From the NCBI GenBank assembly GCA_023101725.1, contig JALJCO010001169.1:92819-156818 (forward strand): 64,000 nucleotides of DNA. The letters run 5' to 3'. Made by a program: the position numbers and the translations under genes. Origin of the DNA: Atherinomorus stipes (Eukaryota > Chordata > Actinopteri > Atheriniformes > Atherinidae). The notes under the pieces were generated by a model. The model worked only from the letters and a program-made list of their open reading frames with translations, did not search any database and was not told the DNA's origin. Shown here piece after piece: positions 31,701-42,920 of the stretch (its first letter is position 1; the number at the start of each line of letters is the position of its first letter).

Positions 31701-34700
31701 ACGGGAGAATAAGAATAATAAGAATTAAAGCCGCAAGCGGCGATGAAGGCCCTCGCACCTCTGGCGCCGCTCAGGCCTATGCACCGCGTTGTCTGTGTCA
31801 TGTTCTACCAGTGTGCCGGATTTCATGGCGTTTGGTTGATGTGGAAGCACAGAATCATCATTTGAAGCTTTGTAGGGGGCGCTGTAGAGCCGCATTTACA
31901 CTTTAGGAACACGTGTCCGATGAATCCATGTCATGTTCTACCAGTGTGCTGAATTTCATGGCCTTCGGTTGATCCGGTAGGCCAAAATGGTCATTTTAAG
32001 GTTTCTAGGGGGCGCTATAGAGCCACAAAGGAAATTCTGGAACATGTGTCCATGTAAATGAGATCAGGTTATGAACATCATCATCTGTGCCAAGTTTGGT
32101 AGAGATCTGGCCATCCGTGTCTTATTTACAGGCACTTCCTGTTCCTAAGGGGGCGGGGCTAAGGTGAAAACCGGAAATGGTCATACAGGTGTGTTCAGCA
32201 TCTGACCAGCATCACACGTAGCAATTTTGGTGCAGATATCTGTTTTTATGCCCGAGTTATATCAGTTTCGTGTTTCATGGCGAGAAGGTCAACTTAAAGG
32301 CTCCGCCCCCTCCACACGCTTCCAGATTTCTGAATGCAGAGCACAACTAGAAATGTCACAAGCCTTGTGAACACAAAGAGACCATCGGGATGACCGTACC
32401 ATTTGCGGTTTATGAGGAGTTAACGCTAATGCGACGTGAGTAAAACGCCAAAATGGCCACTTTGACCCAAAATGGCCGACTTCCTGTACACTTTTGACCA
32501 CGACATTAAGAGGCTTTTTTGTCCGCCCCGACATGTAGAATAAGTGTACCGAGTTTCGTGCAAATCGGTGACATGCAGTTCTGGGGACTTTACAAAAGGT
32601 GGCGCTCTCGCGCAGTTTTGCCCGAGCGGTCATGAAAACACCAAAATACGAAATTTTTCAGATTCGTCTGGGGGGGTAGCCAAAATCTTGGGACTTTTCA
32701 AGCATGTTCAGGCCCCCAAAAATGCAATTCATTTATGAGAAGAAAAAGAATAAGAATAAGAATAATAAACATTTGCAGAACAATAGGCCTTCGCACCGCC
32801 TTCGGTGCTCGGGCCTAATAAGAATAACGAAGAATAAACGCTTGCATTACAATAGGCCTTCGCACCGCCTTCGGTGCTCGGGCCTAAATACACTACTCCA
32901 GAACCAATCAGATTTCTCTAACCTCTGTTCACAACCAAAAGTACTGCCAAAGCTCATCTGAACAAGGCCACCGTGACTGACAGCGCTCTGAAGATGAGTT
33001 GTTTGTGGATAAACAAAAGGTTTTTATGATAAACCGCTGCATACGTGTTCAGCAGCCGCTCCAAAGGAACAAAGCTGACAATTTTACTCATGGAAGGTAA
33101 TAAGATCACAACATGTTTAAGAATTGTTAGTGGAATTAGTCGATAGCAGAAACATGTCTTTCCATCTTCAGAGAGAAACCTTTTATCTACAAACCAACTC
33201 ACCTTCAGAGAGCTGACAGTTGCGGTGGTCTTGGTCAGAAGGGCTTCAGAAAAAGCTACTTTTCTATATGATGTTTGGTGGTGAACACAAAATCTGTCCT
33301 CTCTGTGATTGGTTAAGGATTAGAAAATCTGACTGGTTCTGGAGTAGTATATTTGTACTTAAATTTTTGATTTGTATTTGTATTTTCTGACTTGTATTCC
33401 CTTATTTGTACTTATTGCATGTGTACAAGTTAAAAAGGTGGAGATATAAGTCAAAACATATGTCAATATTCTGGTTCAATAGTCGAGTGTTCTTACACTT
33501 GTACACTTGTATGATCTAAGTCGGAGGATCTCCAAGTTTTCTGTAGTCTGTTAAAGTGAAGATTTTGTATTGCAAAATCTAACTTCTTTCCCATTTTTCA
33601 TGTCTGTATTTCATTTTACTCTTGACATATTAATTCTAATCTACACAATCCTTTGTGTTCATGCAGGTTTCAGCAGAGTTTCACAGAATTACAAACATAA
33701 ACCTGAAGAATCACTTCTATGCTGTGCTGGACCAACATGCCCCCCGTCTTCAGACCTTATTTCGGAGGAAAGCTGCTCGCACGGGGAAAGTGTCTGGGGA
33801 TTTGGATCAACTCTTTAGGATTTATGACCTTCAGGTAAGTTGTTAACATTTCATTTTCATCTAAAGAGATAAGGTTTCCATGTATTGTCTGGTGGTGCAT
33901 CCACAGTAAAACAGTTGCTTTATTTAATTGCAGGAGCAAGTTGACGCAAACGTTAGACGTGCAGCTGTCCTCCATGCGCTGCCTGCCTATTTGCATGAGG
34001 ATGCTTCCAGCTTTTTGAAGACTTGGGATGTAAGTCTTGCCTCCAAAAGATATAGTAGAAATATATCTACATTTCCAAAATGTAGATTTACAAGATTCCT
34101 AGTCAAAAATAGCATTCTTGGCAACAACTGTGTTCCTTCTATTGTACAAATGTGTAAATCCTAGCTATGTACAAACCCTTTCCAAAAAAATTAGAATGAA
34201 TTGAAATAAACACCTCTTCCATGATATTCTAATTTTTTGAAAATGGTCTGTAGATATCTACAGGGTCTGTATGTGTATATACAGACCCTTTCCAAAAAAT
34301 TAAAATATCATGGAAGAGGTGTTTATTCTAATTTATTCAATTTTTTTGGAAAGGGTCTGTATGTTACTCTAACCATAAGCATTTATTTTTAACCCCTGAC
34401 TCTTACTCACTTGCAAGTAAGATTGAAGTAAAAATGTGATCTAGTATATCATCACAGCTTGCCAGTGAAGAATCATCAATCTTTTTTTTTTCCATTGGCA
34501 ATCAGAAAATTTTTAGGTTTTCTCTACAGGATTTGAATGTGCTGTTTTGTTATATAGATTGGTATGTTAAGTAACCAAGTTCTAAATGCACTCAAAACTT
34601 GTCTGGTTTAATAGTTCTGTGCAGCTGAAATGCATGTATTCTAAAATGTCATTAAATGTTTTTATATTTATCTAATTTTCCTTTTTTTTGTAAGGTTCAG

Positions 34701-35604
34701 TGATAGAAGTGTGAAGGAGAAATACTTGTTCAGTTGCACGTCATTCTGTTTTAAAATTCGTGGTTTGTGCTGCCTTTAAAATTGTCCAAAGAAGTTAAAT
34801 TTAATTATTTCCAATCATAATAGTTGAGTGCAAACATATTTGCATTTTAAACTTAAATTTGTTTGTGACAGAGCAATTGAAAATATAATCTAGAACTGTA
34901 ATTGCCTTTAAAACCAGTTTTTAAGCATTTTCTGTGGCCATAGTAGGTATCCAAATTTGCAGCAGAAAGGTGAAATGGAGGCTTGCTTTGATATTACCAT
35001 TAGATGTGGATCATAATGACATCTTTATTGTACAGTGTGATATTTCAAAATTCGAAGAGCAGACATAAAGCACTTAAAGAGGTGATAATTTAAAGTTGAG
35101 CCCTTTATTTAGTCTTTGTAAACAATACCATATTCAGCAAATAAAATCACAAAGCAATGGAATGACAGTATATGGTAGAATGCTAAGACTTTTCACAAGT
35201 ATAGACTAATTGTTGTCATTTCTTTTATTTATAAGTCCAACATTTAGGAACTATCTTAAAACATACGTCTGTTGTTTTTTCTTAAGGTGGGGCAGTCTGA
35301 TGAACCGGATATTGAAGACATGCCTCTTGGGCTCCTCTCAGTCAGTGCCAGATCAACAGATGCCACACTCTTCAGCCCTGAGAAGGTTGCAGTTGTACTT
35401 GAGGGTAACATTGTCATTGATCTTCCTACACTGGCTGATGCTTTTGTGATGTTATTTGGACTAATTTACGCCCTGCATCTAAGTTACCCAAAGACCCTGG
35501 CAAATACATTTGACTTTACCCAGAAAGTCTTGATGGGTCTGGAGGATGGAAAGTTGAGACCCAAAGTGTTGACTCTTAAAAATGACCTTTTGACAGAGGA
35601 TTAA
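28751..35604 (+). CDS. PB1/SAMD3-like accessory protein of the CACTA element (4 exons)
   Basis: Proposed exons are 28,748-29,704, 33,667-33,834, 33,934-34,029 and 35,287-35,604. All junctions are GT/AG and phase 0 (for example TCACAG|GTACAT, CATGCAG|GTTTC, CTTCAG|GTAAGT, TTAAG|GTGGGG). They give about 511 codons without a stop. The first ~80 residues look like a PB1/ubiquitin-like fold with the acidic motif SYEDPDFNGQLCSL. A region resembling fish SAMD3-like proteins follows (ALVTTHPCLKEPGSQTGWYG, NFLPNFPKGEDATSLEQL). The last exon has LPTLADAFVMLFGLIYALH and RPKVLTLKNDLL. The function is unknown, with protein-protein interaction through PB1 plausible. An acceptor (TTTTCTTAG) 4 bases before the ATG suggests splicing from the upstream leader, bypassing the transposase. 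The first exon read alone would end in an artefactual intron-encoded tail. Confidence 0.8.
29923..31724. repeat. GCCGCAAGCGGC repeat block, unit 1
   Basis: The unit begins TTAAAGCCGCAAGCGGCGAT, a perfect 5 bp hairpin stem. It contains several copies of a box TTTGTAGGGGGCGCTGTAGA (about 30,065, 30,195 and 30,797), each preceded by CATGTTCTACCAGTGTG-type sequence. There is also a duplicated module (GGCTCCGCCCCCTCCACAC at about 30,497 and 31,265). It ends in (AATAAG)n-like sequence just before unit 2. It is far more GC-rich than the intron around it. Confidence 0.85.
31725..32885. repeat. GCCGCAAGCGGC repeat block, unit 2, with hairpin tail
   Basis: It repeats unit 1 from TTAAAGCCGCAAGCGGCGAT but has one GGCTCCGCCCCC module (about 32,300) instead of two, so it lacks about 770 bases. 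Its end carries two tandem copies of a hairpin GCACCGCCTTCGGTGC followed by TCGGGCCTAA (about 32,791 and 32,861). The block then rejoins the foldback arm at ATACACTAC. Confidence 0.85.
34172..34359. mobile_element. Palindromic Tc1/mariner-type MITE in intron 3
   Basis: Outer ends C(A)GACCCTTTCC / GGAAAGGGTCTG are flanked by TA. It is made of two ~80 bp inverted units (34,172-34,252 and 34,281-34,359). Each is itself bounded by CCCTTTCCAAAAAA-type inverted repeats around a shared ACACCTCTTCCATGATAT core, a palindrome of palindromes. Confidence 0.8.
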
Positions 35605-36382
35605 TCTCTGTGTGAAAGTTGCCCCTGAAGGACTTGTCATTTATTCCGCATAATATGGGGCATTGAATGTTTTTTTTTTGTTTGTTTATATTTAATGTTC
35701 CATTTACAGTTTGGATCTTATTGTTTAATGTTATCTGAAGGACTTTTGCAATTTATGAATATGTAAAAGGTGGACAGCATTTTTTTTTCTGTCTTAACAT
35801 TTGAAAATGATTCAACACATTTTTCTTTGTTTTGAGGGGGGTGCATACACTTTGCAATGTGCTAAATAGTCTGATAGTTCTTGGAAAAAGCATTGAACCG
35901 TTTACTAGTCATGTTTACACCTATATGGAAGTATGTTACACTCGTTACATTTAAAGTTCTTTGCTATATATTTTTTTCAAACGATGTACCAGTATATTCA
36001 CGATTCTGACTTTAAATCTGAAGCTCTTGGACATGTTCCTGTAACATTGAAATGTTAATCTAATATTTTCCATTAGTGGGGTATAATTACTTCTCTTTTT
36101 TTGAGGTTTTATTTAACAGTAGAGAGGAAAATAAGAATGCAATATTTGTGGCAATGTTAGTTTTTATATTTGGTTACTTCATGATGTGTGAAGTTTTGAG
36201 GATATTATATAATGTAAAAAAAGGTTTAGCATTTTGCTATAGAAGATTCAGTCTGTACTGTGCTGTCATTAGTGAGTGTTCCATTTCTACCTTCTATAGA
36301 AGCCTTTACAACAAGCCTTTTAAAATGTTGTTTCCCACTCACCAGACATGGTGTAGTTGTTTGAACCCTGTTTTTGGTTACT

Positions 36383-36388
36383 TAATAA
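36383..36388 (+). terminator. Candidate polyadenylation signal AATAAA
   Basis: AATAAA in TACTTAATAAATTGG lies about 780 bases after the stop of the PB1/SAMD3-like gene, inside the CACTA element. The assignment is by motif only. Confidence 0.35.
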
Positions 36389-37091
36389 ATTGGTAACTTG
36401 CATTTAAATAGTTTGTCTTAATCTGTTTATTCACCAAGAAAAGTTTATAACGTGTGATGTACAAATTTGGTAGGACTCCTTGCACTTAACTTTAGGTTGC
36501 TTTAAAATAAAATATTTTATAGTAGAAAGTAAATTATTTAATGTTCAACCAAGTGAAATTCTTTAAGTAATCAGTACTTAATTTAAGTGCTAACTCATCA
36601 CTCAAATTGTTATGTAGAATTTACATTATCATGAATGTGTCTTTAACTTAGAAAGTCAAGTCAGATTCACTCAAAATTCCTGAGTCAAAATAACTTGTTT
36701 TAGATTGTTTCTTTAACAAAGAACTTCTAGTTAATTCTACTTAAAAAAATTTATGTAATCTGTTTCAAAAAAAAATTTGAGTTAACTGAACTTATCGGGT
36801 TTTACAGTGTAGGACCAAACTGCCTGACAATAAATCCAAGTTACTTCTGATGGCGCATGCTCAAAGCTTATTTGTCCATGTACTTGATATGGGAAGATTT
36901 TGCATCTTCAAATGAAGCATTTCCACTTTGATCTGTGTGGGTTGTAGCATGATTTTTTTTCTTTTCTTTTTTGGGGGGAGAATGGTTCCAAGAATTGTAG
37001 TTTTCATCTTTCCATAAGCTCATAAATCAACATCCTTATAACTTTTTAACATTTACAGATATATTTGGGGGGTGGGGGGGAGTGCTACATA

Positions 37092-37390
37092 CAGTCATCC
37101 TCAAAATTATTCATACCCTCCAATTAAAGAAAATGCTAAATTCACAATAGTAATTCAAATCACAAGAAGTTAAAGAAACTAATAATAAATACAACATTTT
37201 ACAACAAATACAAATACAACAGAAGAAACAAATAAACAAAACTGTCCAAGACACATGAGAGCACCGTTTCCATGAACGGTGGATCAAAATATCTGTCAAC
37301 AGGTGTAGAAGTCTTTCTGAATATTACAGAAAACACCTGATTGCAGTGATTGCCTCAAAGTGTTGCTCAACAAAATTTTAGCTTCAATGC
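37092..37390. mobile_element. Tc1-like terminal fragment
   Basis: TACAGTCATCCTCAAAATTA, followed by TTCATACCC and, after about 240 bases, GATTGCAGTGATTGCCTCAA and TTGCTCAACAAAATTTT, resembles one end of a Tc1-like family. No transposase or second end is present. Confidence 0.5.
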
Positions 37391-38822
37391 TCATAGCTTG
37401 AAAATCCAGTTGGTATTGTTATCGCCCTCGACGTCAGGGAAATGATACACATCCACCTCTCCTAGGCAGATGATGTGGGCGGAAGCAGGTGGCCATTGTG
37501 CGCAAAAGGAAATCAGGCTGCAAATCTTTGTACACACAAGGACCTCAGAAGCTAATCAGCATATTGTTGATTATCTCTCTTTTAACCCTCATGCTGCAAC
37601 GACGGATGATCATAAAGAGAATCGCATGTGTTAGTGTGATGCATATTTTCACTAATGCATACCAGTGTGTGTGCACACCTTTGCCCTTCTATGCAACATG
37701 TTTTGGATTTTGAGGCGTAACACAGTGGACTCGGACAACTTTAACAACTTCCTCCTTTATCTGCGACAGCTCCTCGCTGAGGTCGAGATAACAGCCTGAC
37801 GCTGATGCTTTGATGCTTTTTTCCCTCTGACAGCACTAAACAACGGGGAAACCCACATGTTGTGCCCCTGAGCCTTCCGTCTCCGAACTTATCTTAGACT
37901 TGTGATGTGGGACTATCCCACTGAGATCAACTCATTAATTAACATCCTTTCGTTCACAGAGTCAGATGGAGAATTTCCACATCGAGATTTAGGAATAGAA
38001 CATTGATTTGCTGATAAAACTTCAGCAGTTTTTCACCATTTAAATGTACACAGATAAATATCAAACATGGAATGTTAAGATTCACATTTATTCTATCAAG
38101 GATAAGGTGTATATCCTTTACTTTGTCTGGGTCTCATCTCTTGGCTCTTGCATAATGCACATTGAAAGTTCATGGTACATATATACATGCCGAAACATGT
38201 CCATGCCTGTGGGTTGTTACTGTGAGTGCTATCAAGTTCATGTCCTAAATGCCACTTGAAGGAAAGCACTCCGAGTACTTGCTATAAGGCCTCTTGTTGA
38301 AAGGATGAAGTAATTCTGTAGTGAAATTAAAGGATGAGTAAACATCAAAGCAAAGGTATTTTATCTGCAAGAAAAAGGATATAAATTAACACTGACTTAA
38401 AGCTTCTCTCCTAAAATTAGTCAGAGAACAAAGTAAATAATCTGACATTTATCTTGTAAGAAAAACAGAGCATTGTGTGACATGAGTGCTGAACCTCAGT
38501 CATCAAATTTTTCAGAAGTCGTATGAAGGATTAATTTTGTTTCTTGTCATTTTCACATGCATCATTAGACTGAAATGTATCTTAACAGGACCTGGAGGGC
38601 CTGCATGTGAGACATTAAACAGGCTTTATCTTTCAAGCCCCATTGTATAATGTGGGCCCTGAATATAACTAGTGTACAAAAGAAGCAAAGAAATAATACC
38701 TAAAAATAAAAAGAATTAACAAAGTCAAGGAACTTCTGTTAGAAAGACAAATTCACAATTTGACAAATTCAAGTAATAGCAAGAGACTTTGTTTTTTTTA
38801 CTGGAGATGGACTTTTTCTGTC
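37391..38822. other. Intergenic sequence, no gene recognised
   Basis: The sequence is AT-rich. Short open frames only, none with a domain, splice context or repeat end that I can support. Confidence 0.55.
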
Positions 38823-39024
38823 ATGCCATGCCTTTTGTAAGCCGCTGTCCTGCCGGTTTTCTGTGCCCCCTTGCACCAGCACAGCTGACTCAAATGAAAT
38901 TAATCTAACAGCCTATGAAGTTCTGGACAATGACTCATTAATTTGAGTCAGGTGTGTTGGAGCAGGGAGACATAGAAAAGCTGCAGGATTGTGACCCTCA
39001 AGTCCAGAGCTGGACACACCTGCT
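38823..39024 (-). mobile_element. hAT MITE, copy 1 of a dispersed family
   Basis: As reverse complement: GGTGTGTCCAGCTCTGGACT, TGCAGCTTTTCTATG, CCAACACACCTGACTCAAAT, matching 46686-46895 in the opposite orientation. The far end (GCCGCTGTCCTGCCGG) is approximate. Confidence 0.65.
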
Positions 39025-39088
39025 CTACCAGGACAATGTACCATGTACAAACAAAACTTATTTCAGGCAGTGAGAATGACATTCTCAG

Positions 39089-40087
39089 TAGTCGGGTTTC
39101 CATTAGACTTTTTCAAAAAATAAAAGTGATATTTCTTAAATTTTGAAAAAATGCAATTATGATTTGCAGGTGTTTCCATTGAATGGTATAAGCCATAATT
39201 CTCGTAAAATCCTGTCCCGCGAGACTCCACTCTGAGGATGGAGATATAAACATTTTGTGTTTTAGAGCTGCTGCTGCTCCTCATCAGGAGATGAAAGCAG
39301 CGGATGATGATTCAGAGGCAAAGTCCGTATGTACGGCGCCTCTGATCACATTGGCAGGGAAAAAACACTCATGGCAACTTCCAGGACAGACGCCCGAAAC
39401 GTAACACAAATTAAAAACCCTCAGGATCAACTTCTGGTGTGTGAATCTTAATTTTTTTTTATCTTGTATTCCACTTTTATCCGGCACCCAGTTCCTGACT
39501 GATGTGAGTGATACAGTTGTTGATACTAAGGCACAGTCGTAAGATGTTATCCTCTGGTCACGCATTATTAAATTGTGGTGACATATAATTAACATATGGG
39601 AATGAGATTACAGAGTCGTGGTGTTACAAATGTGTGGCAACAACGTAAACAGCTTGTGGCCAGTGGTTAATACTCGAAGAACTTTAACCATCTGTATAAG
39701 GTTTAAAATGAACCCAGGTTGCTGTACGGTGATTTGGGGATTTTTCATATAGGCCTATATGTGACTGATAAAACTTCCGCTATCACTCTGATTTCACAGT
39801 TAATGCTTGTAAATGATCATATTCATCATAATCAAGAAGCAATAACTGTTTTTTACCCTCTTACGTCACGCCTGATGGTGTGTAAATGCGAAAAGTGTTT
39901 CCATTACGCTTATGCGAAAAACTGCTTTGTTGAAATGTCTGAAAATCCGCCTCATGAAAGCGTAAAAACTTTTTTGTAATATATGAGAGTTTGGTTTTTT
40001 TTTTCGAAATGTAGGTGTTTTCATTAGTGGTTTTTAATAGTGATATTTAGATTTTGCGAAATTACAGGCGTAATGGAAACTCAGCTA
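39089..40087. mobile_element. Harbinger-like element, CAG target duplication
   Basis: The left end TAGTCGGGTTTCCATTA and the reverse complement of the right end TAGCTGAGTTTCCATTA are flanked by CAG (39086-39088 and 40088-40090). Subterminal GTGATATTT/GCGAAAT motifs occur on both sides. No transposase. The superfamily is inferred from the CWG-type 3 bp duplication. Confidence 0.75.
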
Positions 40088-40090
40088 CAG

Positions 40091-40870
40091 ACAGCCTGTT
40101 GAAGGTTACAGGTTGATGGGGAAACTTCAAATAAGTCTTAAGTCATTATGATTCTGCCTTCTAAAGCTCCAATAAGGAACGTTGGCAGGCCTTTCACACT
40201 AGCCAGGCACCAGGATCTGATCTTTCAAGATGAACATGCCTTTAAAAGGATAAAACACCCACAGAATGATGTGCCTTCATTTTTTACTCACCCTCATGCT
40301 GAGCAAGACTCTGGAGCACTTTTTTAATATCTTAAATGCAGCCGGTGATTGGGGGGGGTTAATCGTCTGCCGACTTTCATATAATGGGGTCGCTCAAAGC
40401 AAAAAGGTCCTTAAAAGTCCACAAAAACTTGGCAATATTCCTCTATACTGCTTGTTCAATGTAATCCAAGTGTCCTGAGTGGGTAGCGTCCATAATTTAC
40501 TCGAAACAATATCATTTAGTGTATTTTCATAGCCTAAACAGTAGTACATCATACTTCCCCGATGCCAACACATAGATTAACATATGGGATTAACATATTC
40601 ACATTAGAAATTAATATTTTTCAAGATAGATTGCGGCTTAAGCTTTGTTCTGATAACTTTTCTAGCATCAATATACACCGTTTTCAAAATGTCTGTTCGT
40701 TTCATGTAAATGATCCACAGTTATTTTTCGTGTTGATGTACATTCTTCCAGGTTTTGTGATTGTTGCTACGGTGGTTGCTAAGGATGCTATTAACAACCA
40801 GCCGGAAGGAAGGGATCAATGGTGTTGCGGTGGCTGGCAGTAACTTTATGTGGCAAAGTACGCAACAGAG
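40091..40870. other. Intergenic sequence, no gene recognised
   Basis: Nothing identifiable. Confidence 0.5.
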
Positions 40871-40947
40871 GGCCTGGGCGGGCTTTGAACCCCAGACTCT
40901 TGGGTGAAAGTCATGCACGCTGACCATTCAGCCAAAGGGACATCCCT
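40871..40947 (-). repeat. tRNA-like module 1 (SINE head or tRNA pseudogene)
   Basis: On the minus strand an A-box-like TGGCTGAATGG and a B-box-like GGTTCAAAGCC are spaced about as in a tRNA. The would-be anticodon arm (ACTTTCACC) does not fold well, so this is not called a functional tRNA. Confidence 0.55.
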
Positions 40948-41189
40948 GTGGCCAAGTAGCCAGGGCACATGATCAGTCGGAGGCATAGTGACAGGAACGT
41001 CAACTGCCACATCTATTCATGTCACATACGTGCGCATTCCTCAGTGAACATAAATAAACAGAATTCAAATAGGCGACATAATAAATGCACACTGTCGTAT
41101 TGTAATCAGGTGTTTCTTCAGGCTTTGACAGCCTTTATATCGCCGGATGAGAGGAGAGGGAAAGGGGGGCAGAGAGTGGGGGCTGCAGT

Positions 41190-41288
41190 GGGTCCCCGGT
41201 TGGGAATCGTACTGAGACCGGCTGTGTGGAGGAACTGCAGCCTCTGAAAACTGTAGCAGCTTCCCAACCAGTCGAGCTAAACTCTGCC
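41190..41288 (-). repeat. tRNA-like module 2
   Basis: On the minus strand the A-box-like TAGCTCGACTGG and B-box-like GTACGATTCCC are separated by more than the usual distance, with a poor clover-leaf. Confidence 0.4.
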
Positions 41289-41299
41289 TCAAGTGTTTC

Positions 41300-42183
41300 A
41301 GCCAGTTGTTAAATATCTTTCTTCAGTCGATTTCCTTCTCTTTAGTCTGACTCGCCGTCATTTCTCCTCCTACCGCCGCCGGGGGTGACAGGGAGCATGA
41401 AATACGCTCAAAGAGAGCGCAATTTCAGATGTGCACAAATGACCCTACAGTACATATCACTTTGGAGGATTGATCGCAGCAGATTTTATGGTGATCAAAA
41501 TCACTGGAAAAGGCTCCTCTTTTATGCTCTCATGTCGTCAGATACCACCGATTAGGGATTTCCATAACATTCAATTAGAGACCTGCTGTGTCACATATGT
41601 ACCAGATGGGTATACCCCGCACATAGACAGGTGACGCGGAGGGAGACTGACCAAGCGTCAACATATGACGAGTTGGGAGTGAGAATGTGTTGCCGATGTG
41701 CGTCCATGCAAGTTCATGACAATCGTGGCGTTCAGTGCCTACTCTACCAATAATGCAAGCGTAGAAGAAGAAATTTGCTGTTTACATTGTGCTAAGACCA
41801 CCGAGCTGTGGACAAACACAAGAGGAGTTGGCCATGATTTAAAACAAAGAATGAAACAGAGAAAAATATGCACCTCGCTGAGGAACGAGGGCTCTACTCA
41901 GAACTTATCTTGGATGTTCGATCCCCTTATCCTTGACTAAAAAAGTTGCGTATAGGTACCCTGCAAAATTGCTTTTCATCCTGGCCACTTCACACTTGGC
42001 TGTACACTACTCTAAAGTGTGCTAAAGGTCCAACATACACCATAAATGTGTAAAAGAGTTGCTCTTGCTCTGGTTCAGAACCCAAACAGCCAGCAGGAGC
42101 AACTCTGGTTCTCCTGCAGCACCTCCCACAGAATCTTTCAGGGTACACAACTTTAAAGCTTTCTCCAAGTTCATATAGCACAT
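41300..42183. other. Intergenic sequence, no gene recognised
   Basis: An 80-codon open frame (41,698-41,940) shows no recognisable domain. Nothing else seen. Confidence 0.5.
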
Positions 42184-42636
42184 CTAGGGTCCGTTACACA
42201 AAGCAGGTTCAACAAACTCTGAGTGTAACCCTGAATTCTGAGTTGAGATACAAAACTCTGAGTTTTCGGTCCCAGAACAGCTGATTTGAGATGGTTTAAT
42301 CAACTCAGGGTAGTTCAACCTGGGGTTTTACACGTGCGCTACCATGATAAAAAGCCAGCACCAATGGAGCACCGTTTGGATGAGTCACCATGGCAACGTG
42401 GACGTGAGGGCGGGGCTGCATTCACCATTGAATGGAACTATAACTTCTAAAGCCTCATATGGCGAGTTTGAACTGTTGCTGCTTCTGCTGCGAAAAAAAA
42501 AGACGGCATGGAAGAAGACTGAAGTTTAAATGCTGTCCCTTACAATCACAATGATGTTATAGGGCAGAACTGGTTAATGGTAACACAATGGTTTCAGATC
42601 TTCTCAGTATGATTACAGGTGATTTTGTACATAGAT

Positions 42637-42708
42637 GCCTGTTTGGTTGAATGGTTTGCGCACCTGACTACCACCTCGGAGGCTGATGTTCAAATCCAAC
42701 TCTGTACT
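42637..42708 (+). repeat. tRNA-like module 3, inside the Harbinger-like element
   Basis: A-box-like TGGTTGAATGG (42,644-42,654) and B-box-like TGTTCAAATCC (42,687-42,697) have near-canonical spacing. The anticodon stem is poor. Confidence 0.55.
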
Positions 42709-42920
42709 GTCACCGCAGCCTTTTTATTTATTTAACTTGGGTACAATCCCACGGGGGAGAAGCGCTCTTGTCGGCAGCATTAAGATTAAATATTATCGTC
42801 GCAATTCTCAAATGCCCTGCATCTCCAATGAAAGAAAAAAAATATTTGCGAAAAAACGCAGGGCAATAAACAATAGCCTATCTGCTTTGAGGGGAAAGCG
42901 TATGGCAACATGAAAAAAAG

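Larger units (their letters stand above)
29814..33464. mobile_element. Long-TIR foldback element in the intron, split by an insertion
   Basis: The left arm is 29,814-29,922 continuing at 32,886-33,035. The right arm is about 33,165-33,464. The loop is about 33,036-33,164. The outer ends GACATATGTTTTG and CAAAACATATGTC match. Within the arms, ATACACTACTCCAGAACC (left, after the break) matches GGTTCTGGAGTAGTATAT (right). The right arm runs continuously across the point where the left arm is broken. Without the insert the element is about 690 bp. It is non-coding; superfamily unknown. Confidence 0.8.
24759..36809 (+). mobile_element. CACTA/EnSpm-like DNA transposon, ~12 kb, two genes
   Basis: The ends are CACTGTAAGACC at 24,759 and, as reverse complement, CACTGTAAAACC ending at 36,809, with TA on both outer sides (24757-24758 and 36810-36811). 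CACTG termini are the hallmark of CACTA/CMC-EnSpm elements. The subterminal regions share (AGT)TAAxTCAAC-like motifs rather than a long perfect repeat. Between them lie a TNP2-like transposase gene and a spliced PB1/SAMD3-like gene, both on the + strand. A foldback element (29814-33464, itself interrupted) and a small palindromic MITE (34172-34359) sit in introns and do not break the coding sequence. Excluding insertions the element is about 8.2 kb. Confidence 0.85.

Noticed and set aside
29923..32885. A definite Helitron call
   Set aside because: The 3' hairpin and CTAA fit, but the 5' end is not TC and the insertion site is not a clear A/T junction.
37489..37713. 74-codon + strand frame as a small gene
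   Set aside because: No recognisable domain or splice context; composition-level chance frame next to a Tc1 fragment.
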